The translations under genes and the position numbers were made by a program. Source: Desulfarculaceae bacterium (GTDB taxonomy: Bacteria; Desulfobacterota; Desulfarculia; Desulfarculales; Desulfarculaceae). Taken from it: a DNA stretch of 44,915 nt. The DNA is taken from contig JAIPDO010000032.1 in assembly GCA_021737645.1 (NCBI GenBank), positions 1 to 44,915 of the forward strand, read 5' to 3'. Positions 41,970 through 44,915 of this stretch are shown piece after piece; the first letter of the stretch is position 1; each line of letters begins with the position of its first letter. The notes below the pieces were generated by a model. The model had not been told where the DNA came from, searched no databases, and was given only the letters and a program-made list of their open reading frames with translations.

Positions 41970-43505
41970 CTATTTTTCAGATTCATCCAGCCACTGACGG
42001 CGCAATTGGAGCTTGAGGACCTTGCCCGAGGGATTGCGGGGAATCTCATCCAGAAACTCAACCCGCTTGGGCTTCTTGTAGCCGGCCAGGTTGGCCTTGC
42101 ACAGCGCCACCACATCCTCGGCTTGCAGGCTGCTGCCTGGAGCGAGGGCCACAAAGGCGCAGACGCTCTCACCCCATAACTCGTCCGGATAGCCCACCAC
42201 GGCGGCGTCGGCTATCTCCGGGTGGGTGTAGAGCACCTCTTCCACTTCCCGGGGATAAATGTTTTCTCCGCCGCTGACGATCATGTCCTTCTTGCGGTCC
42301 ACGATGTACAGATAGCCTTCATCGTCCATGCGGGCCAGGTCGCCGGTGTGAAGCCATCCGTCCCGGATGGCCTCGGCGGTTCCCTCGGGATTGTTGTGAT
42401 AGCCCGACATCACGTTGGGCCCCTTGCACACCAACTCGCCCACCTGTTCCGGCCCCAGCACCCGGTCCATCTCGTCCACCACCCGCGCTTGTAAAAAGGG
42501 CAGGGGAGGCCCGATGGAGCCGTCCTTGCGCAGAGAGTCGCGCGCGGCCAGGATGGCGATGCAGGGCGAGGCCTCGGTGCAACCGTAGACGTCACACACC
42601 CCTTGTATGTTGGGGAAAAACTCCATCAGGCGGCGCTTGGTCTCCATGGCCAGCTTGTCGGCCCCGGCGTTGCACTTGGTGATGCTGGTGGTGTCGTAGT
42701 TTCCGGCGGCCGGGTGCTGCATCAGCAAGTTGTACATGGCCGGGGAGCCGGAGATAACCGTGGCTTTCTCTTGCTCTATGGTGGCCAACATCCCCTCGGG
42801 GTCGAATTTTTTCACCAGCACGCTGGTCCCACCCAGGGCCACCTGGATGGTCAGATGGTTGTTCAGGGCGGCGGTGTGGTACAGGGGCCCTACGATGATG
42901 GATACCTGTCCGGCTTGGTCTTGTCGGCCGTGAATGGTGTTGAACAGGTTCCAGATCACGTTGCGGTGGGTGATCACCGCCCCTTTGGGGCGTCCGGTGG
43001 TGCCGGAGCTGTACATGATCTGGCAGGGGCTGTCCTCGGTTACGCCGGGGCTGTCCCCGGCCGCCTTGCCCGCAGCCAGAAATTGCTCGTAGTCCTTGGC
43101 CAGGACCGAGGGCCCGGGCTCAGGCGACACAAGCAAGTTCAGTTCATCCAGGCCGTCGATTATCTCGGCGATCACCGAATCGAACTCTGGATCGTAGAAC
43201 AGGGCCTTGGCGCCGGAGTCTCCCAGCATGAAGGCCATTTCCCGCCCGGCCAGTCGGAAGTTTATGGGTACGGCCACCAGGCCCGCCCGAAGCGTGGCGA
43301 AGTAGACCTCCACCATGTGGGCGCTGTTGTAGAAAAGCATGGCCACCGGATCGCCGGGGCGAAGCCCGGCTCCCAGCATGGCCGAAGCCAATTGGCGAGT
43401 GCGCAGGTCCAACTCGGCGAAGCTCAACCTGGTTGAGCCGTCCACTATGGCGGTGGTGGTGGGGAACTTGGCCACCGCGTTGGCAAGTAACGAGCCTACG
43501 TTCAC
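41970..43505 (-). CDS. Acyl-CoA ligase (AMP-forming), first of operon
   Basis: A 511-residue adenylate-forming ligase. Motifs are A3 IMYSSGTTGRPKGAV near residue 170, A5 YGCTEASP near 308, A7 LHTGDLARMDDEGY near 387, A8 DRKKDMIVSGGENIYPREVEEVL near 404, and catalytic Lys in IPRNPSGKVLKLQLR near 492. It is clearly diverged from the second ligase in the operon, which suggests a different acid or pathway step. The GTG start overlaps the IclR stop by four bases (GTGA), coupling it to its likely regulator. A gap of 89 bases separates it from the TAXI gene. Confidence 0.93.
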   Translation of the reverse strand: MNVGSLLANAVAKFPTTTAIVDGSTRLSFAELDLRTRQLASAMLGAGLRPGDPVAMLFYNSAHMVEVYFATLRAGLVAVPINFRLAGREMAFMLGDSGAKALFYDPEFDSVIAEIIDGLDELNLLVSPEPGPSVLAKDYEQFLAAGKAAGDSPGVTEDSPCQIMYSSGTTGRPKGAVITHRNVIWNLFNTIHGRQDQAGQVSIIVGPLYHTAALNNHLTIQVALGGTSVLVKKFDPEGMLATIEQEKATVISGSPAMYNLLMQHPAAGNYDTTSITKCNAGADKLAMETKRRLMEFFPNIQGVCDVYGCTEASPCIAILAARDSLRKDGSIGPPLPFLQARVVDEMDRVLGPEQVGELVCKGPNVMSGYHNNPEGTAEAIRDGWLHTGDLARMDDEGYLYIVDRKKDMIVSGGENIYPREVEEVLYTHPEIADAAVVGYPDELWGESVCAFVALAPGSSLQAEDVVALCKANLAGYKKPKRVEFLDEIPRNPSGKVLKLQLRRQWLDESEK

Positions 43506-44317
43506 CTGGCGTCTCCTGATGGGTCGGCGATGGGGATCACCGGATAAGGCCCCTGATAGCCCATGGCCAACGACAGGCTGTGCCCCAGTTCAATGAATTG
43601 GTTCACCATGTCCCTGAGGTGGCTCCCCTTGGCTTCTTCCAGGGAAAGAGAGAGGTTCACCGCCGCCTCCATCTTTCCCTCCCGGTTGATGATAGGCACG
43701 CCCAGGGAATAGAGGTCGGATATCCATTCCCGGTCGGCGATGCTGTAGCCCCGCTTGCGGGTGAGCATCAGGTCTTTCCAGAGCACCTCTGGGTCCACGA
43801 TAGTGTGGGCGGTCACCCGGTAAAGGTCGCTCTCGCGCAAAAGTTCCTTGAGGCTGTCGTCGTCCAGGCCGGCCAGCAGGCACTTGCCCGAGCCGGTGCA
43901 ATGGGCCGGCAGCTTGGACCCGGCGTGCAGGTCGTAACTGAGGAAGCGGTGCACTTCCTTGCGATAGATGAAGATAATCTCGGCGCCGTCCAGGATGGCC
44001 ATGTTCAAAGTGCGGCCCACCCGGTCGGAAAACTCGGAGATGTATTCCTCGGCGATTTTTTTGAGCTCGGTCCGGTTTAAAAAAGCGAATCCCAGAGACA
44101 ACACCCCAGGCCCCAAAAAAAACTCCCGGTGCCGGTTGCGTTTCAGAAAACCCATCTCCATGAGGGTGTCGGTGTAGCGCTGTACCGCCACCACGTTGAA
44201 GCCGGTGCGCTCTGATATTTGGGACAGGGTTAAGCGGGAATGTTCAGCGGAAAAGGCCTGGAGGACGTTGAGTCCTCTGGCCAGTGCTTGCACAAAATGG
44301 CGTTGTTTTCTTGCCAA
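43502..44317 (-). CDS. IclR family transcriptional regulator
   Basis: A 271-residue regulator. The N-terminal winged helix-turn-helix (VQALARGLNVLQAFSAEHSRLTLSQISERTGFNVVAVQRYTDTLMEMGFL, residues 8-58) is followed by the IclR ligand-binding domain with LPAHCTGSGKCLLAG near residue 143 and GYSIADREWISDLYSLGVPIINREG near 200, the positions where the effector acid binds. It heads the operon and overlaps the next gene by four bases, so it most likely controls the CoA-ligase/TRAP module in response to its substrate. The start appears to be TTG at 44317, and a symmetric operator lies immediately before it. Confidence 0.92.
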   Translation of the reverse strand: MARKQRHFVQALARGLNVLQAFSAEHSRLTLSQISERTGFNVVAVQRYTDTLMEMGFLKRNRHREFFLGPGVLSLGFAFLNRTELKKIAEEYISEFSDRVGRTLNMAILDGAEIIFIYRKEVHRFLSYDLHAGSKLPAHCTGSGKCLLAGLDDDSLKELLRESDLYRVTAHTIVDPEVLWKDLMLTRKRGYSIADREWISDLYSLGVPIINREGKMEAAVNLSLSLEEAKGSHLRDMVNQFIELGHSLSLAMGYQGPYPVIPIADPSGDAR

Positions 44318-44318
44318 A

Positions 44319-44346
44319 TTAACGCTCTTCGTTAATTGTTAACGAA
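44319..44346. promoter_or_regulatory. Symmetric operator upstream of the IclR gene (three half-sites)
   Basis: TTAACG-CTCTT-CGTTAA (44319-44335) and TTCGTTAA-TTG-TTAACGAA (44328-44346) are two overlapping perfect inverted repeats sharing a half-site, so TTAACG occurs three times in alternating orientation. They end one base before the regulator's start codon, a place suited to autoregulation. Confidence 0.7.
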
Positions 44347-44915
44347 TTTAATCGTATTTAATTCGACGGCTCGGTGTCAACCACTTTTGTGGCGCTTTGC
44401 GGAATATTTGACTCGAGCAAAAAAACTGCCCTGCTTATGGAGCCCAAGGCCGGCAATGGCCCGCCGGTTGTAGCGTTGGTCAATCAAAATCTTACGGGTT
44501 CAGACGAAGAAACAAATTAAAGTTATTAAAATTGGATAGATACGCGATGTTGTCGTTGGCGGGGCGGCAATTATCTTGTGGTGGCTTGGCCTTTGGGAGT
44601 TAATAAGCCGCCGCGGGCTTAAGGTTGTTATAGCTTGTATTCGATAACCAATAGCAGGAACTGATTCATTAGGTTTTACGTGATGATAAGCTGAATTTTC
44701 CGGCGAAACCCCGCAGGCGGAATGATTTGGATGGCTGCTTTAGGCGGATGGCTTGTGTCGGCTGAAAGCTGTCTTTGTGATGAGGGATGGTCGGAGGTGG
44801 CGTGTTTTTTAACCGCTTGCCGTTCAGCCCGCTGTACTCGGAAAGGAGCGCTTGGCGGTGCGCCGGCAGACGTTGCGGTACAAGACAGCCTTGGCCGAGA
44901 CTTATGGTTTGGGAA
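44347..44915. other. AT-richer 569-base stretch, no confident gene
   Basis: The segment 44347-44840 has lower GC than its surroundings and shows no frame with both length and a ribosome site. It includes GCCGGC...GCCGGT near 44450-44468. Only the last 60 bases carry a candidate gene start. Confidence 0.5.
44858..44915 (+). CDS. Possible start of a gene leaving the window
   Basis: AAAGGAG (44842-44848) precedes a GTG at 44858 (and a TTG at 44852) that opens a frame reading MRRQTLRYKTALAETYGLG to the window end. Nineteen residues are too few to identify. It is listed only because ribosome site, start and frame agree. Confidence 0.25.
   Translation, partial: MRRQTLRYKTALAETYGLG

Overview
The window looks like chromosomal DNA from a high-GC anaerobic deltaproteobacterium (Desulfobacterota, perhaps a Desulfarculus-like lineage). 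That is an inference from base composition, a probable selenoprotein, an EFR1-type flavodoxin/ferredoxin, branched-chain amino-acid (LIV) and TRAP-TAXI uptake systems, acyl-CoA ligases and a CoA-acylating semialdehyde dehydrogenase. No 16S rRNA gene or other decisive marker is present. Several starts appear to be TTG or GTG.

Positions 1-5500: an insertion-sequence end abuts a beheaded response-regulator receiver domain. It is followed by an outer-membrane porin, a DUF2975 membrane protein with its small HTH regulator, a cysteine-rich DUF3795 protein, a TIM-barrel sugar isomerase/epimerase-like protein and an unrecognised small protein. Positions 5400-12450: a structured dispersed repeat, alpha-glucan phosphorylase, a NYN/OST-HTH RNA-binding nuclease-like protein, and a tandem pair of C-GCAxxG-C-C redox proteins. 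The first of the pair has an in-frame TGA exactly where the second has its first conserved Cys, so it is read as a selenoprotein. Then come a YbaK-type deacylase and a baeRF-like protein. Positions 12500-19200: a Na/Pi cotransporter, a DUF3795-DUF1285-dtd-larB operon, prmA-rsmE and an alpha/beta hydrolase.

Positions 19170-27420: a second copy of the dispersed repeat, a complete LIV-type ABC transporter operon (livM-livH-substrate-binding protein-livG-livF), a DUF1992 protein, moaA and a large unrecognised protein. Positions 27500-28000 hold tRNA-Ala(GGC) with promoter and terminator, then a highly structured segment ending in a second perfect terminator, a candidate small RNA. Positions 28049-32415 carry a methylmalonate-semialdehyde dehydrogenase, a 2-hydroxyacid dehydrogenase, the remnant of a sugar-phosphate isomerase and a 3-hydroxyisobutyrate/tartronate-semialdehyde reductase type enzyme, which suggests small hydroxyacid/semialdehyde metabolism.

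Positions 32665-44350: a 7TM diguanylate cyclase, an EFR1 ferredoxin, and a compact minus-strand operon (IclR regulator, acyl-CoA ligase, TAXI binding protein, DUF1850 protein, fused TRAP permease, second acyl-CoA ligase, zinc alcohol dehydrogenase). This operon reads as a regulated module for importing an organic acid, activating it with CoA and oxidising it. The IclR gene is preceded by a symmetric operator-like sequence. The last 570 bases are AT-richer and hold no confident gene. The most notable items are the Sec/Cys paralogue pair, the candidate structured RNA, the paired convergent-gene repeats and the unrecognised 554-residue protein.
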